64,000 bases of DNA from Alphaproteobacteria bacterium (GCA_022600345.1 JAHZKP010000035.1:30425-94424), one strand, 5' to 3'; shown: positions 10,542 through 19,133, counted from the stretch's first letter. Translations and numbers: made by a program. The notes: generated by a model not told the origin, from the sequence alone.

Positions 10542-11096
10542 TTATAGTCCGTAGAAGAATGCGTAGACCGGTATGAACAACGGGTCCGTCATTCCCTTGG
10601 GAAGCGTTATTTTCAGCATGATCTCAAAGAACAAGAAGGTGACCACCGGCACGAGAACGGCCGTCAGGATCGTCGTCATCCAGGAATGGTTGCCCATCAC
10701 TTTGAGGTAGAAAGCCAGGAACAACGGCAAGGCCCCATAGAACCCGATGCCGCCAAATCCACCCACGCCAATTCCCTCAATCAAGCCGATGCAGATCGTT
10801 AGCGCGGCCGCAACCAGGAACACTGGCGCAAACATGCCGGCTTCAAACAGCGGGCCGTCATTATTGGCCACCGGCCCGATGCGCAAAACCCAGTTCACAA
10901 GCACCCAGATGCACGATCCCAGCATCACCGCTGAAAGCCAGAACGGCCAGGCTCCTCCGCCCGGTCCTTCATCGGGAATCCACCCGATCGGCAATTCCGC
11001 GCTCTTGATCATCAAGTAGGCCGACAAGGCCGCAAAGGTGAGCGCCAAAAGTAGCTCAGCCATTCGAACTGTCATCTCGCGTATCCCTGCAAACAC
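10542..11096 (-). CDS. Tripartite tricarboxylate transporter, small membrane subunit (TctB family)
   Basis: The protein has about 184 residues and four predicted membrane helices (for example ELLLALTFAALSAYLMI at the N-terminus and two helices around a Gly-rich FGGIGFYGALPLFLAFYL). Size and helix pattern fit TctB, the poorly conserved small subunit of TTT systems. The start is ambiguous: GTG at 11096 lies 12 bases after a strong GAAGGAGG, while ATG at 11075 gives MTVRMAELL. A ten-codon leader frame with ATG at 11108 lies five bases after that GAAGGAGG and ends with a TGA overlapping the ATG at 11075. It lies between tctC and tctA in one transcription unit. Confidence 0.88.
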   Translation of the reverse strand: MFAGIREMTVRMAELLLALTFAALSAYLMIKSAELPIGWIPDEGPGGGAWPFWLSAVMLGSCIWVLVNWVLRIGPVANNDGPLFEAGMFAPVFLVAAALTICIGLIEGIGVGGFGGIGFYGALPLFLAFYLKVMGNHSWMTTILTAVLVPVVTFLFFEIMLKITLPKGMTDPLFIPVYAFFYGL

Positions 11097-11214
11097 GCCG
11101 GCATGTGTCCTCCTTCAGGCGCAACTTCTCGCCCCGGCAACCGCCCGGTTGAAAACGCCCAACGAAAACTCGAGTAGTTGTATGGTTCGTAAACCGACGT
11201 TGACTGGAATTCTG

Positions 11215-11242
11215 GTCGGCCGGCCCCGAAGGCCCGGCCGAC
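11215..11242 (-). promoter_or_regulatory. GC-rich stem-loop between tctC and tctB
   Basis: Perfect 9-base arms GTCGGCCGG and CCGGCCGAC enclose a 10-base loop just after the tctC stop. There is no U-run on the minus strand, so it is more likely a 3' stabiliser or partial processing site than a full terminator. Such an arrangement commonly leaves more mRNA for the binding protein than for the membrane subunits. Confidence 0.6.
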
Positions 11243-11261
11243 ACAGCTCTATCGAGCGGGA

Positions 11262-12257
11262 TTATTTAATCTCGCCCATCTTCTTCAGCATCGACTCGTG
11301 AACATCGCGCTCTTTCTTCCAGTAAGCCATCAGATCTTCGCCTGATAGGGCATCGCCCTGGAGAGCTTTTTTCTTGCGATAGGTCTGCCAGTCCGGAGAA
11401 TTGAAGACCTTCGTGAACAGGTCCTTGTAGTAGGCCTTTGCATCGTCACTCATGCCAGGCGCGCCGACCACGGTGCGCTGCATGTAGTAGACGAAGTCCT
11501 TACCGATTTCCTTGAACGTCGGCGCATCTTTGAACAGACCGATACGTTCATCGGTGAAGCAGGCCAGCGGTTTGGTCTTGCCGGCTTCAAAGAAGCCAAG
11601 CTGCTCGGATGGGTTATTGACCGTTGAGTCAGCGTTGTTGCCGGCCAATTCCTTGGCAACCTTACCGCCGCCTTTGTAAGGAACGTACTTCATCTCCAGG
11701 CCGTAAGCCTTGTTCAGGAAGTCCGTCAGAAGGTTGTCTTCTGACGCCTTGCCCGTACCGGCCATGATCCACTTCTTGCCCTTGGCCTTTGCGGCTTTCA
11801 CGAAATCATCAACGCTGTTGATGTCTTTGCGGTCCGAATTCACCCACAGACAAAATGTGTCTTCAGCCATGCGCATGACGGGCGTAAAGCTGGTTACGTC
11901 CACGCCCAAGCCCTTTTGACGCAATGGCGTCGTGTAGAAGGAGTTCAAAGTGAACATGATCGTGTGATTGTCACCCTTTTTGCCCTTCAGGTAGACCAGC
12001 GCTTCAGCACCCGATCCCCCCGGCTTGTTGACCGGCACCACCGGCACAGGAGCAAATTTTTCCTTGGCGATGACCGACTGCATCAAGCGTGCCGCTTTGT
12101 CGGCACCGCCTCCTTTACCGGCCATGACGACAAATTCGATAGGCTTCTGCGGCTTGAATTCTGCCAGGGCGGCCGAACTCGCACCAGCGACCAAAGCGGT
12201 CGCCCCAACCATACCAAGGGAAACTCCCAAGGTCCGTCCACGACGTTGAAGCATCAA
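11262..12257 (-). CDS. Tripartite tricarboxylate transporter, periplasmic substrate-binding protein (TctC family)
   Basis: The 331-residue exported protein starts with a signal peptide (RRGRT, then a hydrophobic core, likely cleavage after ALA at residue 32). The mature part begins with the TctC/Bug-type pattern: KPIEFVVMAGKGGGADKAARLMQ, then NKPGGSGAEALVYLKG, and later YVPYKGGGKVAKELAGN, the loop that lines the ligand pocket in Bug proteins. It captures an anionic organic acid in the periplasm and delivers it to TctAB. It is the first gene of the oxalate cluster, directly behind the predicted promoter at 12391-12419. Confidence 0.92.
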   Translation of the reverse strand: MMLQRRGRTLGVSLGMVGATALVAGASSAALAEFKPQKPIEFVVMAGKGGGADKAARLMQSVIAKEKFAPVPVVPVNKPGGSGAEALVYLKGKKGDNHTIMFTLNSFYTTPLRQKGLGVDVTSFTPVMRMAEDTFCLWVNSDRKDINSVDDFVKAAKAKGKKWIMAGTGKASEDNLLTDFLNKAYGLEMKYVPYKGGGKVAKELAGNNADSTVNNPSEQLGFFEAGKTKPLACFTDERIGLFKDAPTFKEIGKDFVYYMQRTVVGAPGMSDDAKAYYKDLFTKVFNSPDWQTYRKKKALQGDALSGEDLMAYWKKERDVHESMLKKMGEIK

Positions 12258-12384
12258 AATTCCTCCCTTTTGCGCTTCTTCGCATTTCCAGCCCCCTTAA
12301 GGATTGCTCCCCGGCGGCCAGCGCATTATTCGTTGCGCCTTTATGGGGGCGACAAAATGGTAATGCGGCATTTTGCAGGCCCTA

Positions 12385-12419
12385 TGGGATATTGTATGCC
12401 AACGGGTGGGGCCGCGCAA
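12385..12419 (-). promoter_or_regulatory. Predicted tctC promoter with overlapping operator
   Basis: On the minus strand, TTGCGC (12414-12419) and TACAAT (12391-12396) are 17 bases apart, a good sigma-70 arrangement. The -10 box lies inside TGGGATA-TTG-TATGCCA (12385-12401). This repeats the arm length, 3-base spacer and symmetry of the perfect site at 8746-8766, with pattern TGGNATA-N3-TATNCCA. The gap 12258-12644 otherwise holds only the divergent start region of the sucC-like gene. Confidence 0.65.
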
Positions 12420-12644
12420 TTTCTTTTCCGCAACTTCAATTGCAAAACCTCCCTCGCAAACGCACACGGAAACCACCGCACCGCAACAATGCGCGGCTCG
12501 AAAAAACCGGCTAAGTGATGAGGTGGAGGCAGGCTGAAAGACAAGATCTCGAAATGACCAAGGCCAACAGCCAACCTCGCCGCGCCATAATGTCGGGCCT
12601 TCATACCGCCCCACCGCCACCCAGTCACAACGAGCCTCAGGCCC

Positions 12645-13832
12645 ATGCATCTCCATGAATTTCAAGCCAAGGAATTGCTTGAACGCTACGGTGTAAAAAT
12701 CCCCAAAGGCCGTATCGCGGGCACCAGCCAGGAAGCCAGGCGCCTCGCCGAACGCATGGGGTTTGACCGCTTCGCCATCAAGGCCCAGATCCGGACCATC
12801 GAACGCCTCGCCGAAGGCGGCGTTCGCTTCGCCGCATCACCAGACGGCACCGCCGCAACTGCCGCCGCCATGCTCGAAAAACCGCTTCTTCGCTCCACGC
12901 CCGCAACAACAGCAGAAGATGTCCGTTGGGTCCTTATCGAAGAGGCGATCCCGTGCGCCCTCCAGCTTTATGTGGCCGTTGTACTTGACCAAGCCACCGG
13001 CGAAATCGTTCTACTCACCAGCCGGTCGGGAGGCACTGGCATCGAATCTCGTTTTGCCAATGAACCCGGCCTGATCACAAAGACACCCCTCAAGTTCACA
13101 CCTGACGGCCTTGAAGGTGACTTCGAAGGCGCCGCGCAAAGCCTCGAATTGCCGACAGCCGCGACAACAAATGCTATCGAGATTTTCCGCGCGCTGGCCC
13201 GCCTGACGCACGAACTTGACGCTTTGCAGGTCGAAATAAATCCCCTCGCCCTGACACCCGATCATGACCTGATTGCTCTCGACGCCAAGCTTCAGATCGA
13301 CGATCACGCCCTGTTCCGCCACCCCAGTCTGGCAGCCTTCCGCGATGCTGTTTCCGATGACGAAGAAGACCCCCTCGAACTGGCCGCCGACCGCCATCAG
13401 ATCAACTACGCAGCACTGCCAGGCTCCGTCGGCATCGTCGTCAACGGGGCCGGTCTGGCCCTCTCAACGCTGGATATGTTGCGAGACTTTGGCGCCAGCC
13501 CCGCCAACTTCATGGACATCCGCACGACCGCCACCAGCCTCGACATCGCCTATGGCGTCGGCCTTGTCTTGAGCAACCCCAACACCGCCGTCCTTCTCAT
13601 CAACGTTCATGGCGGCGGCATGCAGCGTTGCGATACCATCGCCGAAGGCATTGCCATAGCCATCAGCAAGACCACAAATCCACCGCCCATCGTCGCCCGC
13701 CTGGCCGGCAACAACGCAGACTTCGCACGCGTGCGCCTGACTTCGTCGGGAGTGATATTCGAAGAGGCCGCCGACATGACCGAAGCGGTGAAAATTGCAG
13801 CCACGTATGCGAGCAAAGCAGGCTCGGTTTGA
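12645..13832 (+). CDS. Succinyl-CoA synthetase beta-subunit-like protein (orphan, altered ATP loop)
   Basis: The 395-residue protein aligns by eye along the whole length of SucC/MtkA-type beta subunits: N-terminal MHLHEFQAKELLERYGV, the Mg-ligand residues Glu197 and Asn199 (VEINPL) and Asp213, and late blocks NYAALPGSVGIVVNGAGLAL and GGGMQRCDTIAEGI. The ATP-grasp glycine-rich segment is not conserved. At residues 50-59, where SucC has HAGGRGKAGG, it reads RTIERLAEGG. The later phosphate-binding loop (DVGGGA in SucC) is DIRTTA. No alpha subunit is adjacent. It is divergent from the oxalate cluster, so it might be an acyl-CoA ligase partner or a repurposed paralogue; ordinary succinyl-CoA synthetase function is doubtful. 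Confidence 0.75.
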   Translation: MHLHEFQAKELLERYGVKIPKGRIAGTSQEARRLAERMGFDRFAIKAQIRTIERLAEGGVRFAASPDGTAATAAAMLEKPLLRSTPATTAEDVRWVLIEEAIPCALQLYVAVVLDQATGEIVLLTSRSGGTGIESRFANEPGLITKTPLKFTPDGLEGDFEGAAQSLELPTAATTNAIEIFRALARLTHELDALQVEINPLALTPDHDLIALDAKLQIDDHALFRHPSLAAFRDAVSDDEEDPLELAADRHQINYAALPGSVGIVVNGAGLALSTLDMLRDFGASPANFMDIRTTATSLDIAYGVGLVLSNPNTAVLLINVHGGGMQRCDTIAEGIAIAISKTTNPPPIVARLAGNNADFARVRLTSSGVIFEEAADMTEAVKIAATYASKAGSV

Positions 13833-13889
13833 ACGCACGAATTTCCACTGCCGGTTGGGCCCCGCAGCCTGCCTGCAACACATAGCCTT

Positions 13890-13917
13890 TTGACCCGCGA
13901 GCAAGTGCTGGTATACC
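13890..13917 (+). promoter_or_regulatory. Predicted promoter of the ketopantoate-reductase-like gene
   Basis: TTGACC (13890-13895) and TATACC (13912-13917) are 16 bases apart, 43 bases before the ATG at 13960. The -10 area contains the half-site TGGTATA also found in the two GntR-type operators, but without the matching second arm. Confidence 0.45.
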
Positions 13918-13959
13918 GGCGGCCAAACAACAAGAACAAGATGAGGGGAGCGAATTCGT

Positions 13960-14967
13960 ATGAAGGTCTGTGTTTATGGTGCCGGCGCAATCGGCGCGCA
14001 TCTTGCCGTGCTTCTGCACGGTGCCGGAGTTGACGTTTCCGTCATCGCGCGTGGTCCACATCTGGAAGCGATCAAGGAAAACGGACTCAAACTGATAATT
14101 GGCGGTCAGGAAAAACTCGCCCGCCTGCCCGCCGCAAAAGACCCCACCGACCTGGGCCCCCAGGATTATGTGATCGTCGCAGTCAAGTCCCACCAGGCCT
14201 GGGATGCCGCCGAACACATGTTGCCATTGCTTGGCCCTGAGACCCACGTCGTCACCGCGCAGAACGGTGTGCCATGGTGGTATTTCTACGGCTTGAAGGG
14301 CCCTTGGGAAAACAAGCAACTCGATAGTGTCGACCCCGAAGCGCGCCAGTGGAATCTGATTGGCCCCCAACGAGCCATCGGCTGCACTGTCTACCCCGCG
14401 GCTGAAATAACTCAGCCCGGTGTCATCACGCACACCTATGGCGACCGCTATAATCTGGGCGAACCAAGTGGCGAAAAAAGCCAACGCGTCATGGCGCTTG
14501 CAGCAGCCCTTGAAGCCGCCGACTTGAAATGTCGTGTCTACGACCAGATCCGCGATGACATCTGGCTGAAACTGTGGGGCAATCTATGCTTCAATCCGAT
14601 CTCGGCGCTAACCCACGCCACCCTCGATATCGTCGCGACCGACCCGGGCACGCGCAGAATCGCCCACGCCATGATGACTGAAGCAGAAACCCTCGCCCGC
14701 AAGATGGGTATCGACTTCCGCGTTGACATTGAGCGGCGCATCAATGGTGCGGCCTCGGTTGGTGCCCACCGCACCTCAATGCTTCAAGACCTTGAAAAGG
14801 GGCGCAAACTGGAGCTTGACGCCCTATTGACCGCGGTTCAGGAAATGGGCCGGTTGGTCGAAGTTCCAACACCCATGATCGACACAGTGCTGGCGCTCAC
14901 CCAACAGATGGGTCGCTTTGCCGGTGTCTATCCTGTCTTCCCTGAATTGGAAGGCGGCATGATTTAG
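13960..14967 (+). CDS. Ketopantoate reductase (2-dehydropantoate 2-reductase) family protein
   Basis: The 335-residue protein has an N-terminal Rossmann fold with the NADPH loop GAGAIG (residues 7-12), the VAVKSHQ and TAQNGVPW blocks, and a helical C-terminal domain carrying DDIWLKLWGNLCFNPISALT, which holds the catalytic lysine of the ApbA/PanE family. PanE reduces 2-dehydropantoate to pantoate for CoA biosynthesis. Many members of this family near degradation genes reduce other 2-oxo acids, and the middle insertion (WWYFYGLKGPWENKQLDSVDPEARQ region) is typical of those paralogues. I therefore leave the symbol empty. A ribosome site (GAGGGGAG) precedes the ATG and a terminator follows at 15021. 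Confidence 0.85.
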   Translation: MKVCVYGAGAIGAHLAVLLHGAGVDVSVIARGPHLEAIKENGLKLIIGGQEKLARLPAAKDPTDLGPQDYVIVAVKSHQAWDAAEHMLPLLGPETHVVTAQNGVPWWYFYGLKGPWENKQLDSVDPEARQWNLIGPQRAIGCTVYPAAEITQPGVITHTYGDRYNLGEPSGEKSQRVMALAAALEAADLKCRVYDQIRDDIWLKLWGNLCFNPISALTHATLDIVATDPGTRRIAHAMMTEAETLARKMGIDFRVDIERRINGAASVGAHRTSMLQDLEKGRKLELDALLTAVQEMGRLVEVPTPMIDTVLALTQQMGRFAGVYPVFPELEGGMI

Positions 14968-15020
14968 AGAGGTTCTGGGCAAGCAGCCCGCAAGACCCGC
15001 ACATCCAAATTGACCCACTC

Positions 15021-15056
15021 AAAAGACCGGCGGCTTATCAGCCCCGGTCTTTTTTC
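15021..15056 (+). terminator. Rho-independent terminator after the ketopantoate-reductase-like gene
   Basis: AAAAGACCGG and CCGGTCTTTT arms enclose an 11-13 base loop, with a run of six T on the plus strand, 54 bases after the stop codon. Confidence 0.8.
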
Positions 15057-15059
15057 TTG

Positions 15060-15765
15060 TCTGCATCCATGTGCCCGATTGCTCCCTTCGCAGCGCAGCA
15101 CAAGACCCCTTGACGCCACCCAAGAGAAAACTGAACACTTCTCAAATTTACCTCCGGCCCAGCGCGGGCGGGCCTTCCGTCATCGGACCTTCACTGCCCC
15201 ACCTGGTGCCACCCTAACGCCTTGTTTCACCGGTTATTTCGCCGCAAGCTAAAGTGCATACCCGCCCAACGAAATCCCCATAGAGATGTTGCAAAACTGT
15301 CATACCAATGCATTGCCTCCTAACAACTTTACCTGTGGAATAAGCTCGCCAAAAACGCCGCACCACCGCACTGCAACGGCGACGCCCGAACGGGATCTGG
15401 TAAGCAAGTATCTGGAAAAAAGAGAAATATCCACTTTTACAGACAATTGCCCCACCGCCTTAAGGTTGCGACGCACAATGCCCTCGCCGATGCCATGAAA
15501 CCTTCTCGCAACACACCAAACGAAGTACGAAAAAAGTCGCAAAATTCATAGCACTGTTAAGCGAAAATGCGCACTTGTTTCCGCCAGCGATAAAGGTCAG
15601 GTTCTCCACCGACGACGCGTTGAGCAGCCGGCGCTTGAGGGCAAACTGGCGACAGCCGCTCACCGTGTCTCGAATAAAAATTGCCCATGGTGGAGCCGTC
15701 GAACCAACGACAACTCCTCGTCAGTTCAGATAACCACGGGCAGCATATGCGGGGGTACACCTAAG
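15060..15765. other. 700-base intergenic region without a recognised gene
   Basis: No convincing coding region was seen on either strand; the short open frames lack ribosome sites and recognisable motifs. It ends in a good plus-strand terminator (15766-15804) although no plus-strand gene precedes it. CTCCACC (15602-15608) and GGTGGAG (15693 region) can pair around an 80-base interior, so a structured small RNA on the plus strand is possible. Confidence 0.35.
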
Positions 15766-15804
15766 GGGTCGCTGGCAATTCGCTAGCGACCCTATTTATT
15801 TTCC
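15766..15804 (+). terminator. Hairpin terminator with no upstream gene
   Basis: GGGTCGCT (15766-15773) pairs with AGCGACCC (15785-15792), followed by TATTTATTTT on the plus strand. The nearest plus-strand gene ends at 14967 and already has its own terminator. Confidence 0.7.
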
Positions 15805-15847
15805 CAACCGTCAAGCCACCTTGCTTCCAATCAAACCCTGACACTTT

Positions 15848-16828
15848 CTAAAGCGGCCGCACCTCGTCGGCGGGCTTGCCAGGGTCCTGACTAATCGCGG
15901 CTTCCCGGCGCGTAATGTAGGCCGAGGCCGCAAAGATGATCAGCGCCCCAACCCACGTCCAGCCATCGATCAACTCACCGAACGCGACATAGCCCAGCAC
16001 CACGACGATCGGCAGTCGAACGAATTTTAACGTCATCACCAGCGAAGCTTCGGCAACCGAATACCCCCTGACAAGCGCCATGTGCCCGAGTACGGCGGCA
16101 AGACCCATTGCCACCAGGTACGGCCATAACCAAACTGGCGGCCACTCCCAAACCATCAGCGCCGGGACCAGCGACAGCGGCGTCAACATCAGGTTGGTGA
16201 CAAACACCACCCGGTCAGCGTCATCTTCCCGGGTCAGCCGCCTGACCAGCGGACCAATCACTCCGACCGCCAACGCAGCAACCAACGCGGCCATCTGCCC
16301 GGCCCCCAACGTCGCCATCGTCGGCCGCAAGATGACCATTGCCCCGAAAAAGCCGATGCCCAGCGCCAACCAGCGCCGATAGCGAACCCGCTCGCCCAGC
16401 AGCAAAATCGCGAAGACGGTTCCAAACAGCGGCGACAGAAAACTGATGGCGGTAATCTCGCCAATGGGTATCAACGCGGCAGCATGAAACATTGCCGTAA
16501 TGGCAACGAAGCTCAGCGCCACCCGCACACTGTAAAGTCGGAGATTTCTCGTCCTGACAAGCGACAGTCCCCGCCACCAAAACAATGGCAACATCCACAT
16601 CACGCAGAAAGCATTGCGAAAGAAGGCAAGTTGTAGAGGGTCCATGCCCTCAAGCGCCGCGAAACGGCTGATCGTTATCAAAACGGCCAGAAAGGTCATC
16701 GCAGCCAGCACCCACAACGCACCCATGATTGGATTGTGGCCACCGCCCGAGCCACCACCCAGGCCACCGCTTGCGGTAACCTGCTTGCGAATAAAATCCA
16801 ACATCTGAGGCCCGCGCCGGCCTATCAT
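15848..16828 (-). CDS. EamA/DMT-family transporter
   Basis: The 326-residue protein has about ten hydrophobic helices arranged as two EamA repeats, with typical segments such as FFRNAFCVMWMLPLFWW, IPIGEITAISFLSPLFGTVFAILLLGE and VVVLGYVAFGELIDGWTWVGALIIFA. Drug/metabolite-superfamily proteins of this class export amino acids, metabolites or drugs across the inner membrane; the substrate cannot be predicted. The first 30 residues are Gly-rich and polar, and a second possible start lies at residue 9. It is divergent from the potassium-channel gene. Confidence 0.88.
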   Translation of the reverse strand: MIGRRGPQMLDFIRKQVTASGGLGGGSGGGHNPIMGALWVLAAMTFLAVLITISRFAALEGMDPLQLAFFRNAFCVMWMLPLFWWRGLSLVRTRNLRLYSVRVALSFVAITAMFHAAALIPIGEITAISFLSPLFGTVFAILLLGERVRYRRWLALGIGFFGAMVILRPTMATLGAGQMAALVAALAVGVIGPLVRRLTREDDADRVVFVTNLMLTPLSLVPALMVWEWPPVWLWPYLVAMGLAAVLGHMALVRGYSVAEASLVMTLKFVRLPIVVVLGYVAFGELIDGWTWVGALIIFAASAYITRREAAISQDPGKPADEVRPL

Positions 16829-16921
16829 GAAAATCGATCCATCGCCCCAAGCCCCGCTTCCATTCGGCTCATGTGGGTCCCCCTGCGTTTTCCCATGCCA
16901 CTGCCGGGGCCGCGATAGCCA

Positions 16922-18214
16922 ATGCCAGAGGCATCAGTATCAATGACATCTGATCAAACCAAATCCCCAGCGCCAACACCGCAAGCTGCTTCAGCCGATA
17001 CATCGCCCAAGGCCCCTGCCGATACTGCTGCCTCTGCCGCCCCAACAAAAAAACCTACGCCGTCCCCCCTTCGCCAGCGCCTCTACCAGATCCTGGAAGC
17101 CGGCCACAGCGACGATGCATTGTCGATGTGGTTCGACGCCTTCATCGTCAGCCTGATCCTCCTCAACATCGTCGCCTTCGTCATTGAGACAGTTCCCTCG
17201 ATCGGCCAGGCCTACGCGACATGGTTTGCCTACTTCGAAATTTTCTCGGTGGCGGTTTTTACCGTCGAATACGGCCTTCGGCTTTGGACGGCCATCGAGG
17301 TCCCGTTTCTGTCCCGCCTGCCCGCCTGGAAAGCACGCACCCGCTTCGCTTTGCGAGCGCCGATGCTGATCGATCTTGCAGCCATTCTGCCGTTCTATCT
17401 GGGTCAGCTACTTCCAATCGACCTCAGAATTCTGCGCATCCTCCGCCTGCTGCGCTTCCTCAAGCTGTCGCGTTACTCCCCAGCCCTCCACACTTTGATC
17501 CGCGTTTTGGCCAACGAAAGCCGCCCGCTCGCGGGCGCCAGCCTGTTGATGGCGGCGATGGTCCTGTTCGCCTCAACCGGCATCTACTACCTGGAATCCC
17601 AGGCCCAGCCCGACAAGTTCGGCAGCATTCCCCAGGCCGCCTGGTGGGCCATCGCCACTCTGACAACAGTTGGTTATGGCGACGTCACGCCCATCACCGC
17701 CTGGGGAAAATTGTTCGGCAGCTTCGTAATGATTGCAGGGTTGTGCGTCCTGGCCCTTCCCGTCGCGATCATCTCGACCGGATTCGCCCAGGAAATGACC
17801 CGGCGCGACTTTGTCGTAAACTGGTCGCTGATGTCGCGCATCCCGCTGTTTTCCGAACTGGACGCCCGCGAAGTCGCCGAGATCATGCCGTTATTGCACG
17901 CCCACAATCTTCCCCCCGGCATAGAGATTATTGAACCCGGCAGCCAGGGTGCGGCGATCTACTTTATCTCGATCGGCCAGGTTCGGATGGTCGAAGGCAA
18001 CACCACGCGGATCTATGGATCGGGTGACTTTTTCGGTGCGGTGGCCATGTTGTCAGGCGAACATCACCGCGCCAGTTTCCGCACCACGACCCGCTGCCGC
18101 TTGCTCAAGCTTCACCGCAACGACTACTCTCGGCTTGCCGCCGCCCACCCCGACATCGGTCAGCACATTCGCGAAATCGCCGAAGCCCGGATGACGGACA
18201 CCCGTGTGACGTAG
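16922..18214 (+). CDS. Voltage-gated potassium channel with C-terminal cyclic-nucleotide-binding-like domain
   Basis: The 430-residue protein has a low-complexity Ala/Pro-rich N-terminus, then six membrane segments (about residues 72-290). S4 carries regularly spaced arginines (DLRILRILRLLRFLKLSR, 167-184). The pore has the potassium filter TVGYGD at 249-254. A CNMP-type beta-roll occupies about 305-400. In the phosphate-binding cassette the glutamate that normally contacts the ribose 2'-OH (FGE) is replaced by alanine (FGAVAML, 371-377), so cAMP/cGMP binding is doubtful. The layout resembles the rhizobial MloK1 group. Alternative start: ATG at 16943 with GAGG upstream. Confidence 0.92.
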   Translation: MPEASVSMTSDQTKSPAPTPQAASADTSPKAPADTAASAAPTKKPTPSPLRQRLYQILEAGHSDDALSMWFDAFIVSLILLNIVAFVIETVPSIGQAYATWFAYFEIFSVAVFTVEYGLRLWTAIEVPFLSRLPAWKARTRFALRAPMLIDLAAILPFYLGQLLPIDLRILRILRLLRFLKLSRYSPALHTLIRVLANESRPLAGASLLMAAMVLFASTGIYYLESQAQPDKFGSIPQAAWWAIATLTTVGYGDVTPITAWGKLFGSFVMIAGLCVLALPVAIISTGFAQEMTRRDFVVNWSLMSRIPLFSELDAREVAEIMPLLHAHNLPPGIEIIEPGSQGAAIYFISIGQVRMVEGNTTRIYGSGDFFGAVAMLSGEHHRASFRTTTRCRLLKLHRNDYSRLAAAHPDIGQHIREIAEARMTDTRVT

Positions 18215-18226
18215 AAAGCCGAGCAC

Positions 18227-19012
18227 TTAAACTTCGACGGCCCGGACGGCGACGATGGTGGCATTGTCCTGGTGCGGCTCACGCAGAGCATCAACCGACC
18301 TGACCAATGCTCCGGCAACGGCTTCCGCACCGTCGCTGGCATAAGCCGCAATGATGCGCTCGACCTCATTAATTTCCAGCGAATGAATGCCATCGCTTGC
18401 CAGAACGACGTAGTCGCCGTCCTCAAGCACCAGCGGTTGGCGCGATTGATCGATCAAATCGAGATCTTCGCCCGTCACCGCAGAACGCAACATGTGCCGG
18501 CGTGGATCCTGCCGCGCCTGCTCCTGGGTGATCTGGCCTGCCGCCGCCAACCGGTCAAGTTCGGGGGCAAGCGAGTGGTCTTCATTGAGCATCGCAACTT
18601 CACCGCGCCTGAACAGCATCAACGGGCTGTCCCCGACGCTGATCCATTCAACCCCGGCACTGCCGAAGGCCACTCCGATCATTGTCGAGCCCATTCCGCA
18701 AAGCACCGGATCTGACGCAACCTTCTCGGCAATCGCCTCGTTGGCCGCCGCCAGCGATTGCGACAAGCGCGCATCGATCGCCCCTTCACTCTCGCCGAAG
18801 GTGGCAATGAACTGGTCACATATGAGCCGGCTGGCAAGCGCACCGCCCGCATGCCCGCCCATGCCATCGGCCAGAACCGCCACCAGTTCGCTGCACATCT
18901 GCTCCTTGCCAGCCCCCGAAGACGTGACCTTGACCGGATGAACAGCACTGGAGTCTTCCTGGTATTCGCGCGCACCCTGCGTGGCACGGCTGCCGAAATC
19001 AAAAGCAAGCAT
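18227..19012 (-). CDS. PP2C-family serine/threonine protein phosphatase
   Basis: The 261-residue cytosolic protein has the full set of PP2C motifs: metal-binding Asp20 (REYQEDSS), ADGMGGHAGG at 48-57, GSTM, SVGDSPLML, ASDGIHS near 205-211 and the final DNAT at 249-252. PP2C enzymes use two metal ions to remove phosphate from Ser/Thr. It is a minus-strand neighbour of two FHA-domain genes and stands opposite a Hanks-type kinase gene, so it is most likely the phosphatase partner of that kinase. Confidence 0.93.
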   Translation of the reverse strand: MLAFDFGSRATQGAREYQEDSSAVHPVKVTSSGAGKEQMCSELVAVLADGMGGHAGGALASRLICDQFIATFGESEGAIDARLSQSLAAANEAIAEKVASDPVLCGMGSTMIGVAFGSAGVEWISVGDSPLMLFRRGEVAMLNEDHSLAPELDRLAAAGQITQEQARQDPRRHMLRSAVTGEDLDLIDQSRQPLVLEDGDYVVLASDGIHSLEINEVERIIAAYASDGAEAVAGALVRSVDALREPHQDNATIVAVRAVEV

Positions 19013-19133
19013 TACGGCGCGCCCAATCTATTTGCCACCTTGTTGAACGACATCACCCTTAACGTAACTCCCAGTTATCCGGCCGATCTGCGACCCATCG
19101 TTCAACCACCTGTGATCGTAATGCGGATCACAC

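Noticed and set aside
12645..13832. Ordinary sucC
   Set aside because: ATP-binding glycine loop replaced and no sucD adjacent.
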